The notes: generated by a model from the letters alone, not told the origin. A stretch of DNA of 16,235 nt from an uncultured bacterium (GCA_937893485.1 CALBJL010000183.1:1-16235), one strand, 5' to 3'. Positions 7,660 to 16,132 are shown, counted from the first letter of the stretch. Numbers and translations: made by a program.

Positions 7660-10395
7660 TTATTCTTCAAAATCCTTCTCCCGAAGCACCACATAATTGT
7701 TCTCATCATAGCGCTTGGAGGTAAGGATTCCAAACATCTTCTTCAGGCTGCCTCTCTCTACGTGGTCGATCGCCTCATCCACGATCTCCTTGACCTCTAC
7801 GAGCGTCGTTGCCTGATCGAGCTTCTGAATGCTGCTGATGCGCTTGTACAGCGCCAGCACTGCCATTGCATCGATACCGTAACCGTTCTCTGCCGCATAC
7901 GTCTTGGCAAATTCCACCAGCTCGTCATTCGTAAAATACGGGATCGAAATCCGCTGTGCAAACTTCTGCGCAAATCCCTCATGCCGTCCGAGCGCCTTTG
8001 CAATCTCGTCCTTGGAATCCTCCAGGATCACGAGCAGCTCACCCGGATGCTGTTCCAGATAAGTGGACAGCCTGCCCTCTGTCTCTCTGGTCAGATCGCC
8101 GACACGCTCGATAATCAGACAGCCGCCGGTAATCTTTGCGAGCAGTTCCGGAATATTCTTGTGATTGAGCGCATCTCCGTTGATCTTGCCGATCTGTTTG
8201 CCCGGCTTATGCGTTTTCTGCTGCAAGGTCTTGACCAGATTGGTCGCCAGCATCGTCTTTCCGCAGCCGGACGCTCCCTCAATCACCAGATTGCCATACA
8301 CACCGGGATTCATTCCCTCAAGATATGCCCCGCATCCGGTCAGTGCGCGGCATATCTGTGTTTCCATACCATCTACTTTTGTAAAATAGGAGAATCGCTT
8401 TGCCATCTCCGTATCAAATTTATGGATGCCGTTAAACAGTGGCTGCTGCGCCGGCTCCTTCTTTTCACTCTCCCCGAACAGATCCATATTGATCTCAGGC
8501 AGCGGTGTGGTCGGATCCTTCATCGCCTCCCAGTCGGACAGCATCTTGCCAAAACGGTCGACCTGCTCGGTTTCCGCAGGCTCTCCGTCCGGTTCCGGTG
8601 CGGATTCCTGATGAAACAGCTTGGTAGACAAAATATTCGACAGGTCGGGAAATGATACCGACGCTGCACCCGACATCACCGGATGTCTGAGCTCACGGCT
8701 GACCACAGACTGCTGCGGCTGCTCCGGTTCTGCCTCTACCGGTATATCCGTCTCCTGTGCTGCCACCGGCTCTGTGGGCACAGTCAGCACATCATCCTCA
8801 TACATCTCCAGCCCTTCTGCCGCCAATTCTGCTGCAAGGGCATCATCAATCGATTTTGTCAGCTCGTCCACCGGTTCTGCCTCCGGTACGGGCGACTGCT
8901 CCGGCTGTACGACTTCCGGCTGCTCCGGTTCAATGATTTCCGGCTGCTCCGCCATAACCGGCTGTTCCGGTTCCTCCGGCTCTGTAGTTTCGACCATTTC
9001 CGACTCTACAGGGATAGTAGCATCCTCCACTGCAACCGGCTCTGCGGGCATATCCGCATCCTGCAAGCGATCAATCTGCTCCTGCAACAGCTCATTGGCA
9101 TCTGCCAGCGCACGCGATGCGCGCTCCACAGATTCGGGCGTCTGCTCCTCATATGCCTGCTCAACAAGCTCTTTTGTCGTTGCTCCGGCATCGAGCTGCG
9201 GGATCACCGCAGTCAGACGATCCATAATATCGCCTGCCTCCTGCAACGCGCGCGCCTTTGCCGATTCGAGCTTCCGCTGCTGTGCATCCTCCATCGCCGC
9301 TTCTGCAGCACGTTTGGTCTTTTCCCATTCCGCCAGTACGTCCTCAATCGTCATCTGACCGCGCACCTGCGGCTCCTGCTCACTGCGCTGCGGCAGTGAC
9401 AACGAGATCTGACCATCATACTCTTCCTCTAAGATCTCCTGAAAATTCAGATTCAGGGAACCGTCTATTTCCTCGTCAGTCTCATACTCCACCGGAAGCT
9501 CTGCGTGGGATTCCGGATGTTCCTCCGCCAATAACGGCTGCAAATACGGGATTTCCTCCACCATTTTTTTAATGGAATCCATCGTATCGTTGACCGTCTC
9601 TTTTTCGGTGGCATCCATGATCTGCTGGATACCTCGCGCCAGCTCCTCCTGTAAATTCTGCGTATTGTAGCGATCCGCATTCACCTGTACTTCGGGAATA
9701 TCGATCGTATCGTTGATGATCTCACCGGATTCCAGATATTCATCCGGCCGCACCTCGATGATCCCATCTCTCTTTTTGCGGAATTGTCTGTATTTTTCCT
9801 CCTGATCATGGGTGAGCGGCTGGTAAAGCATCTTCAGTTCCAATGCCTTCTCCACATACGGACCGTCACCAAACCACAGGATCAGCTCATCACATGCCTC
9901 AATACACTTGTCGATCATCCCTGCCTGATGATACAGGTAAGCCAGCTCAAATGCCCATTCTTCGGTGTATTCCTGCTCCTTTAACTCACTTAAAATCGCG
10001 ATCTGCTCTGTGATCGGTTCTCCCTTTGCGCGGCTCAGATGGTAACGCAGAATATATTTCAGCGTGTCATGCGGTGCAATCTCGACAAATTCATCGTAAT
10101 ATTCCTGTGCCTCATCAAACTGCTTTGCCTCTATCGCGATCTCCGCCAGCCGGTAAATGATCTTTTTGCCGATCGGCGACCGGTCGTATGCCATGAGAAA
10201 CAGCTCCTTACTGTCCTCGTAGCGCCCGTTTTGCTGATAGACCTCCCCGACCAGCATCAGAGAGTTGACATTGCGCACCTTCCGCCAGTTGATTCCGTCT
10301 GCGATCTGTGCTGCCGCCGCATAGTTTTTCTGTCCGGCCAGAGTCTCTATTTCATCCAATTTTAGCTTGTATTCGTACTTATCCAAAATGTTCAC
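7660..10395 (-). CDS. TPR protein with acidic linker and C-terminal AAA-like NTPase domain
   Basis: 911 residues in three parts. Residues 1-210 are a helical TPR array (YAAAAQIADGINWRKV; NGRYEDSKELFLMAYDRSP; FDEAQEYYDEFVEIAPHD). Residues about 215-650 are a long acidic linker with helical stretches (350-445) and a Pro/Glu-rich core at 470-510 (EQPEIIEP, EQPEVVQP). The C-terminus, about 660-880, is an AAA-like domain: Walker A GASGCGKT (707-714), a Walker B-position strand GGCLIIERVGDL (757-768), a sensor-like strand LLVILEDSKDE (781-791), then FAQRISIPYF. The pattern resembles CbxX/CfxQ (SpoVK-like) AAA proteins, but the usual FIDE is IIER, so hydrolysis may be impaired. No membrane segment, so cytosolic. 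First gene of a unit with glgB, behind a sigma-A promoter. The annotated start is GTG, but TTG at 10384-10386 may be the real one. Function unknown. Confidence 0.85.
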   Translation of the reverse strand: MNILDKYEYKLKLDEIETLAGQKNYAAAAQIADGINWRKVRNVNSLMLVGEVYQQNGRYEDSKELFLMAYDRSPIGKKIIYRLAEIAIEAKQFDEAQEYYDEFVEIAPHDTLKYILRYHLSRAKGEPITEQIAILSELKEQEYTEEWAFELAYLYHQAGMIDKCIEACDELILWFGDGPYVEKALELKMLYQPLTHDQEEKYRQFRKKRDGIIEVRPDEYLESGEIINDTIDIPEVQVNADRYNTQNLQEELARGIQQIMDATEKETVNDTMDSIKKMVEEIPYLQPLLAEEHPESHAELPVEYETDEEIDGSLNLNFQEILEEEYDGQISLSLPQRSEQEPQVRGQMTIEDVLAEWEKTKRAAEAAMEDAQQRKLESAKARALQEAGDIMDRLTAVIPQLDAGATTKELVEQAYEEQTPESVERASRALADANELLQEQIDRLQDADMPAEPVAVEDATIPVESEMVETTEPEEPEQPVMAEQPEIIEPEQPEVVQPEQSPVPEAEPVDELTKSIDDALAAELAAEGLEMYEDDVLTVPTEPVAAQETDIPVEAEPEQPQQSVVSRELRHPVMSGAASVSFPDLSNILSTKLFHQESAPEPDGEPAETEQVDRFGKMLSDWEAMKDPTTPLPEINMDLFGESEKKEPAQQPLFNGIHKFDTEMAKRFSYFTKVDGMETQICRALTGCGAYLEGMNPGVYGNLVIEGASGCGKTMLATNLVKTLQQKTHKPGKQIGKINGDALNHKNIPELLAKITGGCLIIERVGDLTRETEGRLSTYLEQHPGELLVILEDSKDEIAKALGRHEGFAQKFAQRISIPYFTNDELVEFAKTYAAENGYGIDAMAVLALYKRISSIQKLDQATTLVEVKEIVDEAIDHVERGSLKKMFGILTSKRYDENNYVVLREKDFEE
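8914..8961. repeat. 24-bp imperfect tandem repeat inside the TPR-AAA linker
   Basis: The 14-mer TTCCGGCTGCTCCG occurs at 8914-8927 and again at 8938-8951, a 24-bp period that encodes the 8-residue units EQPEIIEP and EQPEVVQP on the minus strand. Related CCGGCTG..CCGG copies continue to about 8980. This is a candidate site for length variation. Confidence 0.65.
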
Positions 10396-10398
10396 CTC
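10384..10398 (-). promoter_or_regulatory. Ambiguous start: SD overlapping a GTG, TTG start likely
   Basis: Minus strand GAGGTG (10393-10398) contains the GTG start, and nothing SD-like lies further upstream. If GAGGTG is itself the ribosome binding site, the TTG at 10384-10386 sits 6 nt downstream, ideal spacing, and the protein would begin at DKYEYKLKLDEI minus three residues. Confidence 0.55.
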
Positions 10399-10489
10399 GT
10401 ACAGAATCGTACCTTATTTGCACATGATCTAGTACCCTGAACTGATACTATCCATGAATCGTATGCTATATATGGGTATACTTATTTTT

Positions 10490-10518
10490 ATCTTACCATA
10501 CGGATTCGCTCATGTCAA
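10490..10518 (-). promoter_or_regulatory. Sigma-A promoter of the TPR-AAA/glgB unit
   Basis: Minus strand TTGACA (10513-10518), 17-nt spacer, TAAGAT (10490-10495): a perfect -35 and a 4-of-6 -10 at optimal spacing. It lies just after the upstream operon's terminator and gives a leader of about 90 nt. Confidence 0.8.
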
Positions 10519-10533
10519 AAAATAAACACAAAG

Positions 10534-10560
10534 AAAAAGGCAGCCAAAAGCTGCCTTTTT
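10534..10560 (-). terminator. Intrinsic terminator after the AI-2E family gene
   Basis: Perfect 11-bp stem AAAAAGGCAGC (10534-10544) / GCTGCCTTTTT (10550-10560), loop of 5 nt. On the minus strand the stem ends in five T. It starts 2 bp after the stop codon of the gene and closes the four-gene operon. Confidence 0.9.
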
Positions 10561-10562
10561 GA

Positions 10563-11927
10563 CTAATTTTCGTCGTTTTTGGTAGATGTTTCCTCTGCCT
10601 TCGGATCAGGTGTTTTTTTTCGTTTTCCGCCGAAATGGAACGGTTCGTTGCGCACCCAGTCATTCGTACACAGCTCCTTTGTCTGCGGATCGATATGCGT
10701 CACCCGCGTATAATCGAGTGAAGCCTCCGGCAGGTTCCTCCGCTTGAGCAGATATGCAATCAACTGCTGGATCAGGTAGTAGATCACCGCAAATGCCGGA
10801 ACACCGAACAGCATACCGGCAAAACCGAACAATCCGCTGCCGACCATAATCGCAAAAATAACCCAGAACGATGACAGTCCGGTCGAATCGCCAAGAATCT
10901 TTGGTCCGATGATATTTCCATCCACCTGCTGTAAAATCAGAATAAAAATCAACAAATACAAACCATGAATCGGATCAGTAATCGTAACAATGATCACACA
11001 GGGCACGGCTCCGATCAGCGGCCCAAAGAACGGGATCACGTTCGTAACACCCACGATCACGCTGACGAGCAGTGTATAAGGCATTCTCAGAATCCAGCAT
11101 CCGATAAAGCAGATAATACCGATGATGATTGAATCAATAATCTTTCCTATAATAAAGCCACCAAAGATCTCATCCACGCGGTGTGCCGTATGTACGAGCA
11201 GATTTGCCTGCCTGGTCGGCACGATCGCAAAAATGATCTTTTTCGCCTGTCCCTCAAAATGCTCTTTTTCGATCAGCACATAAACCGACACGATCAGACC
11301 GATCACTATATTTTTCAGCGCAACCACCACATTGATTGCGCTCAGCGTCAATGTCTGCACATAGCCGTTCATCTTCGGCATAATCGAGGTTTTGAACCAG
11401 TTCTCAAGGTAATCGGTCGCCTTTAATAAATAGGTCTCCCAGTCTCCGTCATGCTTGCCCGGAAATTGCAGGTTGTTGTACCAGTCGATAAAGCTCTCCA
11501 CATTCGTTGACATCGTATTGACCAGATTCATAATGCTCTGAATGAGTGCCGGTACGATCATATAAATGATCAGACCAAACAACGCCAGAAAGATCAGCAA
11601 TGTCAAAATACTGGAAACCGTGCGGATCGTCCGTTTCACTTTATCCTTTTTGTTTACCTTCGGCAATATGAGTCCGCATAACCCCTCATCAATCCGCCGC
11701 ATCAGCGGGTTAAACAGATAGCCAAGTACCGCTCCGATCAGAATCGGCTGCAATACACCCATCATCACCGAACATGCCTTTTTCAGCGCTGCATATTTAA
11801 AAATCACTGCAAATACAATGATACAGCAGCAAAATACGAGAAAGATCAGTGCACCGATCGCCAGATAGGGGCGGATGTCCCAGTCTGAGCGCCGGATGCG
11901 CTGCTTCTCCTTATCGTCGTCTGCCAT
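10563..11927 (-). CDS. AI-2E family (PF01594) membrane transporter
   Basis: Polytopic inner membrane protein of 454 residues. The hydrophobic segments fit the roughly eight-helix AI-2E/PerM/YdbI fold: about 22-43, 55-72, 103-128, 193-218, 257-280, 284-315, 322-335 and 355-392. Family hallmarks are GVTNVIPFFGPLIGAVP (293-309) and QQVDGNIIGPKILGDSTGLS (333-352). The soluble loop at 135-190 is typical. Cytoplasmic ends are charged: an Arg/Asp-rich N-terminus and a basic GGKRKKTPDPK tail. Three consecutive cysteines (33-35) sit in the first membrane helix. The family name comes from one proposed role in autoinducer-2 export; other members are sodium/proton antiporters, so the substrate is not known here. 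Last gene of the operon, 37 bp after the hydratase, with SD GGAAGGAGAT 6 nt before ATG and a terminator directly after. Confidence 0.92.
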   Translation of the reverse strand: MADDDKEKQRIRRSDWDIRPYLAIGALIFLVFCCCIIVFAVIFKYAALKKACSVMMGVLQPILIGAVLGYLFNPLMRRIDEGLCGLILPKVNKKDKVKRTIRTVSSILTLLIFLALFGLIIYMIVPALIQSIMNLVNTMSTNVESFIDWYNNLQFPGKHDGDWETYLLKATDYLENWFKTSIMPKMNGYVQTLTLSAINVVVALKNIVIGLIVSVYVLIEKEHFEGQAKKIIFAIVPTRQANLLVHTAHRVDEIFGGFIIGKIIDSIIIGIICFIGCWILRMPYTLLVSVIVGVTNVIPFFGPLIGAVPCVIIVTITDPIHGLYLLIFILILQQVDGNIIGPKILGDSTGLSSFWVIFAIMVGSGLFGFAGMLFGVPAFAVIYYLIQQLIAYLLKRRNLPEASLDYTRVTHIDPQTKELCTNDWVRNEPFHFGGKRKKTPDPKAEETSTKNDEN

Positions 11928-11964
11928 AGACCAATCTCCTTCCAGTCAAATGATTTCTCCGGTT

Positions 11965-14256
11965 TTACGAAACACGGTTATAGTTAATCAGACATCCCTT
12001 TAAGATAATCTCACGCTCATCATCCGTCAGATCGCCGAGTGTCATCGTGAACTCTTTCAGCTCGCCGTCCTTTACCGCATACGCAGTAATCACATCTGCC
12101 TTGTTCTCTACTGCCGCACGGATGCCGGGTATCCAGATATAATCTCCGTTCGCAAACGGCAACTCTCCCTTGGGAATAATAAACGGCAGCATACCCCAGT
12201 TGATGAGGTTCGAGCGGTAACGCTTGGTCGCATACTCATTTGCAATATTTGCCCATCCGCCGAGTACCTTCTGGCAGGATGCAGCCTGCTCACGCGCAGA
12301 ACCGTCGCCGGGCTTTACCGCAAAGATCGTGCTTCCGATACCGAAATTCGTATGATTTGCCTCCGGGAACTTCGTCTTTACCACGCTCATGACATCCTTT
12401 AACTCTGGCAGTTCCTGACACGGATGCACTCCTGCGATACGTGCTTTCTCTGCCTTCTGCACTTCCTTTGCCCGCGGTACATAGTCCGGATCCTTTCTGG
12501 AAAGTGTAAATTCTGCCAATCCAAGCGGGTTGGAGCGGTAAGAAGATGTTTCTCCGGAAGGGATCAGCTCGTCGGTCGTGGTCACAGGATCATGGATCTC
12601 TGATACGACCTTGAGCAGCAGATTCTCGGTCAGTGCCGACATCTCCGGCCAGTCCTTGATATTGGGTCCGAACTTGATCGGCTCCTCGGGATGTGCCACG
12701 CCCTTGCTGTCGTAAACACGATTCTCGTAGATCGTCTTGTCAAAGAAATATCTCGGTTTTGTATAATTTACATCGAAATCGGTCGCCGCAGTCAGATAAC
12801 CCTTGTTGGCTGCGGTCGCTGCGATGGAACGTGCATCCATCAGTGCCACGGACGCGATCTGTCCGTTCTGTACCTTTGAACCCTCGCGGTTCGGGAAGTT
12901 TCTCGTAGAGTGACGGATCGAGAAGCCGTTGTTGGACGGTGTATCTCCCGCGCCAAAGCACGGTCCGCAGAATGCAGTCTTTAAAATCGCACCTGTCTCC
13001 ATGATCTTCGCCGCTGCGCCGTTTTTCACGAGCTCCATATAGATCGGCATACTTGCCGGATATACGCTCAGTGTAAACTCATCCGGTCCGATGCTTGCAC
13101 CGTTTAAAATATCCGCTGCATCACAGATATTCTCGAATCCGCCGCCCGCACAGCCTGCGATGATTCCCTGATCGACATACAGTCTGCCGTTTCTGACCTT
13201 TTCCTTGAGGTTGAGGCCTATGGCTCCGTTGAAGCTGACCTGTGCACGCTTCTCGCAGTCATCCAGAATATCCATCAGGTTCTCGTTCAGCTCACGGATC
13301 GTATATGCGTTGCTCGGATGGAACGGCATTGCGATCATCGGCTCGATCTCGTCCAGATTGATCTCGATACAGCCGTCATAGTAAGTAACAGCGGCAGGAT
13401 GAAGCTCCTTGTAGTCCTCGCTTCTGCCGTGGATGTCATACCATTCCTTTACCTTTGTATCGGTGCTCCAGATCGATGACAGACAGGTTGTCTCTGTCGT
13501 CATGACATCGATGCCGATTCGTGTATCGACACTCAGGTTTGCCACACCGGGGCCTACGAACTCCATGACTTTATTTTTTACATAGCCTTTATCAAATACC
13601 TCTCCGATAATCGCGATCGCTACGTCCTGCGGTCCGACACCGGGCTTTAAGCTGCCTTTTAAGTATACGGCTACGACGCCGGGCATCTTGATATCATAGG
13701 TCTGTGACAGAAGCTGCTTTACAAGCTCCGGTCCGCCCTCGCCCATCGCCATTGTTCCGAGTGCTCCGTAGCGGGTATGTGAATCTGATCCGAGGATCAT
13801 TTTGCCGCCGCCTGCGAGCATCTCACGTGCAAACTGGTGGATGACTGCCTGATGAGGCGGTACATAGACGCCGCCGTACTTTTTCGCACAGCTCAGTCCA
13901 AACATGTGGTCATCCTCGTTGATCGTTCCGCCGACTGCACAGAGAGAATTGTGGCAGTTCGTCAGTACATAAGGGATCGGGAATCGCTCCAGTCCTGACG
14001 CGCGCGCCGTCTGGATAATGCCGACAAATGTAATATCGTGGCTTGTGAGCTTGTCAAACTTGATCTGCAGCTCATTCATATTTCCGGATGTATTGTGCTC
14101 CTTTAAGATGTTGTAAGCCAGTGTTCCCTTTTTTGCTTCCTCCTTTGCAGGTGCGCTGCCCGTCTTGCTCTGTAAAAGCGCCGCTGCCTCACCGGTGTCC
14201 GCGATGATCTCGTTTTCGTTTACCAGATAGACACCACCATCATATAATTTCATCAT
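11965..14256 (-). CDS. Aconitase-family hydratase (4Fe-4S)
   Basis: 763-residue member of the aconitase superfamily, of the type usually labelled hydratase in Lachnospiraceae. Cluster-binding cysteines are visible at C369 (AGCAGGGFEN) and C430/C433 (FCGPCFGAG), and the DSHT motif at 158-161. Substrate-binding arginines fit HSTRNFPNREGS (449-460), GDGSAREQAA (650-659) and the region around R681 (KRYRSNLINWGMLP). The N-terminal extension of about 70 residues before LTSHDITFVG is not canonical aconitase. The order is the full aconitase one: domains 1-3 (to about 560), then the swivelling domain (about 630-763). Citrate/isocitrate isomerisation is likely, but related hydratases act on other hydroxyacids, so the substrate is not certain. 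Third gene of the operon. SD GGGAGG lies 4 nt before the first ATG and 7 nt before the second (14253), so the second may be used. Confidence 0.9.
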   Translation of the reverse strand: MMKLYDGGVYLVNENEIIADTGEAAALLQSKTGSAPAKEEAKKGTLAYNILKEHNTSGNMNELQIKFDKLTSHDITFVGIIQTARASGLERFPIPYVLTNCHNSLCAVGGTINEDDHMFGLSCAKKYGGVYVPPHQAVIHQFAREMLAGGGKMILGSDSHTRYGALGTMAMGEGGPELVKQLLSQTYDIKMPGVVAVYLKGSLKPGVGPQDVAIAIIGEVFDKGYVKNKVMEFVGPGVANLSVDTRIGIDVMTTETTCLSSIWSTDTKVKEWYDIHGRSEDYKELHPAAVTYYDGCIEINLDEIEPMIAMPFHPSNAYTIRELNENLMDILDDCEKRAQVSFNGAIGLNLKEKVRNGRLYVDQGIIAGCAGGGFENICDAADILNGASIGPDEFTLSVYPASMPIYMELVKNGAAAKIMETGAILKTAFCGPCFGAGDTPSNNGFSIRHSTRNFPNREGSKVQNGQIASVALMDARSIAATAANKGYLTAATDFDVNYTKPRYFFDKTIYENRVYDSKGVAHPEEPIKFGPNIKDWPEMSALTENLLLKVVSEIHDPVTTTDELIPSGETSSYRSNPLGLAEFTLSRKDPDYVPRAKEVQKAEKARIAGVHPCQELPELKDVMSVVKTKFPEANHTNFGIGSTIFAVKPGDGSAREQAASCQKVLGGWANIANEYATKRYRSNLINWGMLPFIIPKGELPFANGDYIWIPGIRAAVENKADVITAYAVKDGELKEFTMTLGDLTDDEREIILKGCLINYNRVS

Positions 14257-14273
14257 TCATCCTCCCATGTGTT

Positions 14274-15098
14274 TTATATATGCTTGAAAAAATGCCGTTT
14301 GCGCCGGTCATTTGTCTCCGCCTGAGCTTCTTTTGCGGGTGCGGGTTCATCCAGCCCTTCCACATCCCATGTCACGCCGGACAGGTCGATCTGTTCTTCC
14401 TTAACCGGAAACGGATCATCCCCGGCGGCAAGTCCTTCCCCGCCTGCCGCAGATGTCTCTGCCTGCGTATCTGCCGGTTCGTCCTCCCCATCCTCCAGCT
14501 CAATACCCGCATTTTTGAAATATTCCTTATTGATGCGGATCTCTGTCTTTACATCTGCGAACTGGCTCTTTTCCTTCTGTCCGAAGCGTCTGCCGTGCTT
14601 TTCCTTTTCCCGCTCGATCTCCTTGTTGCGTTCCTCGATCAGTGACAGATATTTCTCTGTATCGAGCAGATCCTGTAGCTGTGATTTCAATTCGAGCTGG
14701 TTCGTCCGCACGATCTGTTTTTTCTCCTCAAGCCCCCGCAGCATCTCATTTTGTACCTGGCGGATCTGCTCCGTGGACTCGTCCATAATCGCCTGTATAT
14801 GGTTCAATGCTTCATCCGTGTACATCACGGATGCCGCATAGATATCTTCTGCCTTGCGGCTCGCATCCCAGATGATCTTGTCTCCCTGCTTTTTATGCTC
14901 CCGCTCTGCCTTATCCCTGCTCTGCTTCGTGAGCTCATATTCCTCCATGATCTCATAAATACTGGCATTGAGGCGGTCGATCAGTCCAAACATCTCCTGT
15001 TTGTTGACAATGATCCGATCCTGACTGTAGGACTCACTGCGTGAGATCAGCACATGGATGTCGCGCAGCACTTTTTCCAGTTTATCCTGTGAACTCAT
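14274..15098 (-). CDS. Coiled-coil protein with acidic linker and basic tail, function unknown
   Basis: 274 residues, no recognised enzyme motif, no signal peptide or membrane span. Residues 1-165 are almost all charged helix with heptad-like hydrophobics (IHVLISRSESY; FGLIDRLNASIYEIMEEYEL; ASRKAEDIYAASVMYTDEAL; LELKSQLQDLLDTEKYLSLI), so a long coiled coil is expected. It recalls DivIVA-like or ATP-synthase stalk-type proteins only by composition. Residues 200-262 are acidic and Pro/Ala-rich, ending in a strongly basic, aromatic tail RRKRHFFKHI (265-274). The gene sits between the PurM-like gene (34 bp upstream) and the hydratase (17 bp downstream) in one operon. The ribosome binding site AGAGAGG is 13 nt before ATG, longer than usual. 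I do not recognise a function; a scaffolding or envelope-associated role is a guess. Confidence 0.8.
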   Translation of the reverse strand: MSSQDKLEKVLRDIHVLISRSESYSQDRIIVNKQEMFGLIDRLNASIYEIMEEYELTKQSRDKAEREHKKQGDKIIWDASRKAEDIYAASVMYTDEALNHIQAIMDESTEQIRQVQNEMLRGLEEKKQIVRTNQLELKSQLQDLLDTEKYLSLIEERNKEIEREKEKHGRRFGQKEKSQFADVKTEIRINKEYFKNAGIELEDGEDEPADTQAETSAAGGEGLAAGDDPFPVKEEQIDLSGVTWDVEGLDEPAPAKEAQAETNDRRKRHFFKHI

Positions 15099-15132
15099 AA
15101 GTTTGTAACATCCTCTCTGCTTTTACCATTTG

Positions 15133-16071
15133 TTATATATAACGGATCTGCGTACTTCCGGTCTCCACCAGTCCGATCGGCAGCGGTCGTTCACCGGTCT
15201 CCTCGACCAGCTCAATCACCCGCGCCACATCTTCTTCCGCGACGATAAACAGCATGCCGATACCCATATTACAAGTCGTCCGCAGCTGTTCCAATGACAT
15301 ATTTCCATCCTGATGCAATACCTGATAGAGGGGCGGTATATTCTGTTTCGGCTGCTTGATGACCGCACCCCGGTTCTCCGGCAGCAGCTTGTGCAACGCT
15401 GCGTCCAGTCCTCCGTGTGCCACCTGTATACATCCGCCGAGCGCAATATCTGCTTTCCTGACCGCCTCGAGTGCCCGCTGGTAGCAGCGGGTCGGCTGCA
15501 TGAGCAATTCTCCGAGCGTACTCTGTAGATTCTCGTAGTAGACTTCCATACTGGTTTTTGTCAGAAAAAGCTTCTTTTTCGCTGACACGTATCCATTGTT
15601 ATGTAAACCATCCGAGGCAAGCCCGATAATCACATCCGCATTTTTTACCGGACGGATGCTCCGGCTCGCGCTGCGATCCATGATACCGACCGCAAATCCT
15701 ACCATATCATACTGGTCATAGTGAAAAATGTCCGGCAGCTCCATGATCTCGCTGCCCGCATACGCGACATCTAGTTGTCCGCACAGCTCTTTTGCACCGT
15801 TTTCCAGATCCTCGATCTTGTCCTTTTTCGGTCTGGCGCAGGATATCGTATCGTAGAAAAATAATGGTTTTGCACCCATCGCAGCCAGATCGTTGACACA
15901 GACTGCCACACAGTCTTTTCCTACCGTATCGTACCGTTCAAGTTCTGCCGCTATGGATAATTTTCCACTTACCCCGTGTGTCTTTGATACCAGTACCGGA
16001 TCAATCATGCCCCGGTAACTTATGATCGGTATTTCATTCGTAAGCGTTTGCAACCCCAGTCTCTCTCTCAC
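15133..16071 (-). CDS. Divergent PurM-like (AIR synthase-related) protein
   Basis: Belongs to the PurM/ThiL/SelD ATP-dependent superfamily. Canonical PurM makes aminoimidazole ribonucleotide from FGAM. Similarity is clear at VAVCVNDLAAMGAKPLFFYD (55-74), LASDGLHNNGYVS (151-163) and NMGIGMLFIVAEEDV (268-282). Three features are unusual: the usual 30-40 residue N-terminus with its glycine-rich segment is missing (312 residues versus about 340); the SGTDGVGTK motif reads SKTHGVSGK (29-37), replacing a conserved Asp with His; and GGETAEMPG reads AGSEIMELPD (105-114). The start is GTG (16069-16071) with SD AAGGGG 8 nt upstream (16080-16085) and an in-frame TAA one codon before it, so the short N-terminus is real. 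No other purine gene is nearby. First gene of the operon. It may be a paralogue with a different substrate. Confidence 0.75.
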   Translation of the reverse strand: MRERLGLQTLTNEIPIISYRGMIDPVLVSKTHGVSGKLSIAAELERYDTVGKDCVAVCVNDLAAMGAKPLFFYDTISCARPKKDKIEDLENGAKELCGQLDVAYAGSEIMELPDIFHYDQYDMVGFAVGIMDRSASRSIRPVKNADVIIGLASDGLHNNGYVSAKKKLFLTKTSMEVYYENLQSTLGELLMQPTRCYQRALEAVRKADIALGGCIQVAHGGLDAALHKLLPENRGAVIKQPKQNIPPLYQVLHQDGNMSLEQLRTTCNMGIGMLFIVAEEDVARVIELVEETGERPLPIGLVETGSTQIRYI

Positions 16072-16123
16072 AAGTTAAACCCCTTACCTTATTAAAGTTT
16101 GCGGTAAAATACCACTAATGAAT

Positions 16124-16132
16124 ATTCTATCA
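16124..16132 (-). promoter_or_regulatory. Extended -10 promoter of the PurM-like operon
   Basis: Minus strand TGATAGAAT (TGn plus TAGAAT, 5 of 6 to TATAAT) with no good -35, as expected for an extended -10. Transcription would begin near 16117, about 46 nt before the GTG. The upstream 100 bp is AT-rich. Confidence 0.55.

Noticed and set aside
7762..8655. Long + strand open frame (297 codons) opposite the TPR-AAA gene
   Set aside because: Leu/Arg/His-rich composition, no domain, and antisense to a convincing gene: a codon-bias shadow.
8621..9358. + strand Ser/Gly/Thr-rich open frame (245 codons)
   Set aside because: Low-complexity mirror of the Glu/Pro-rich linker on the other strand; no credible gene.
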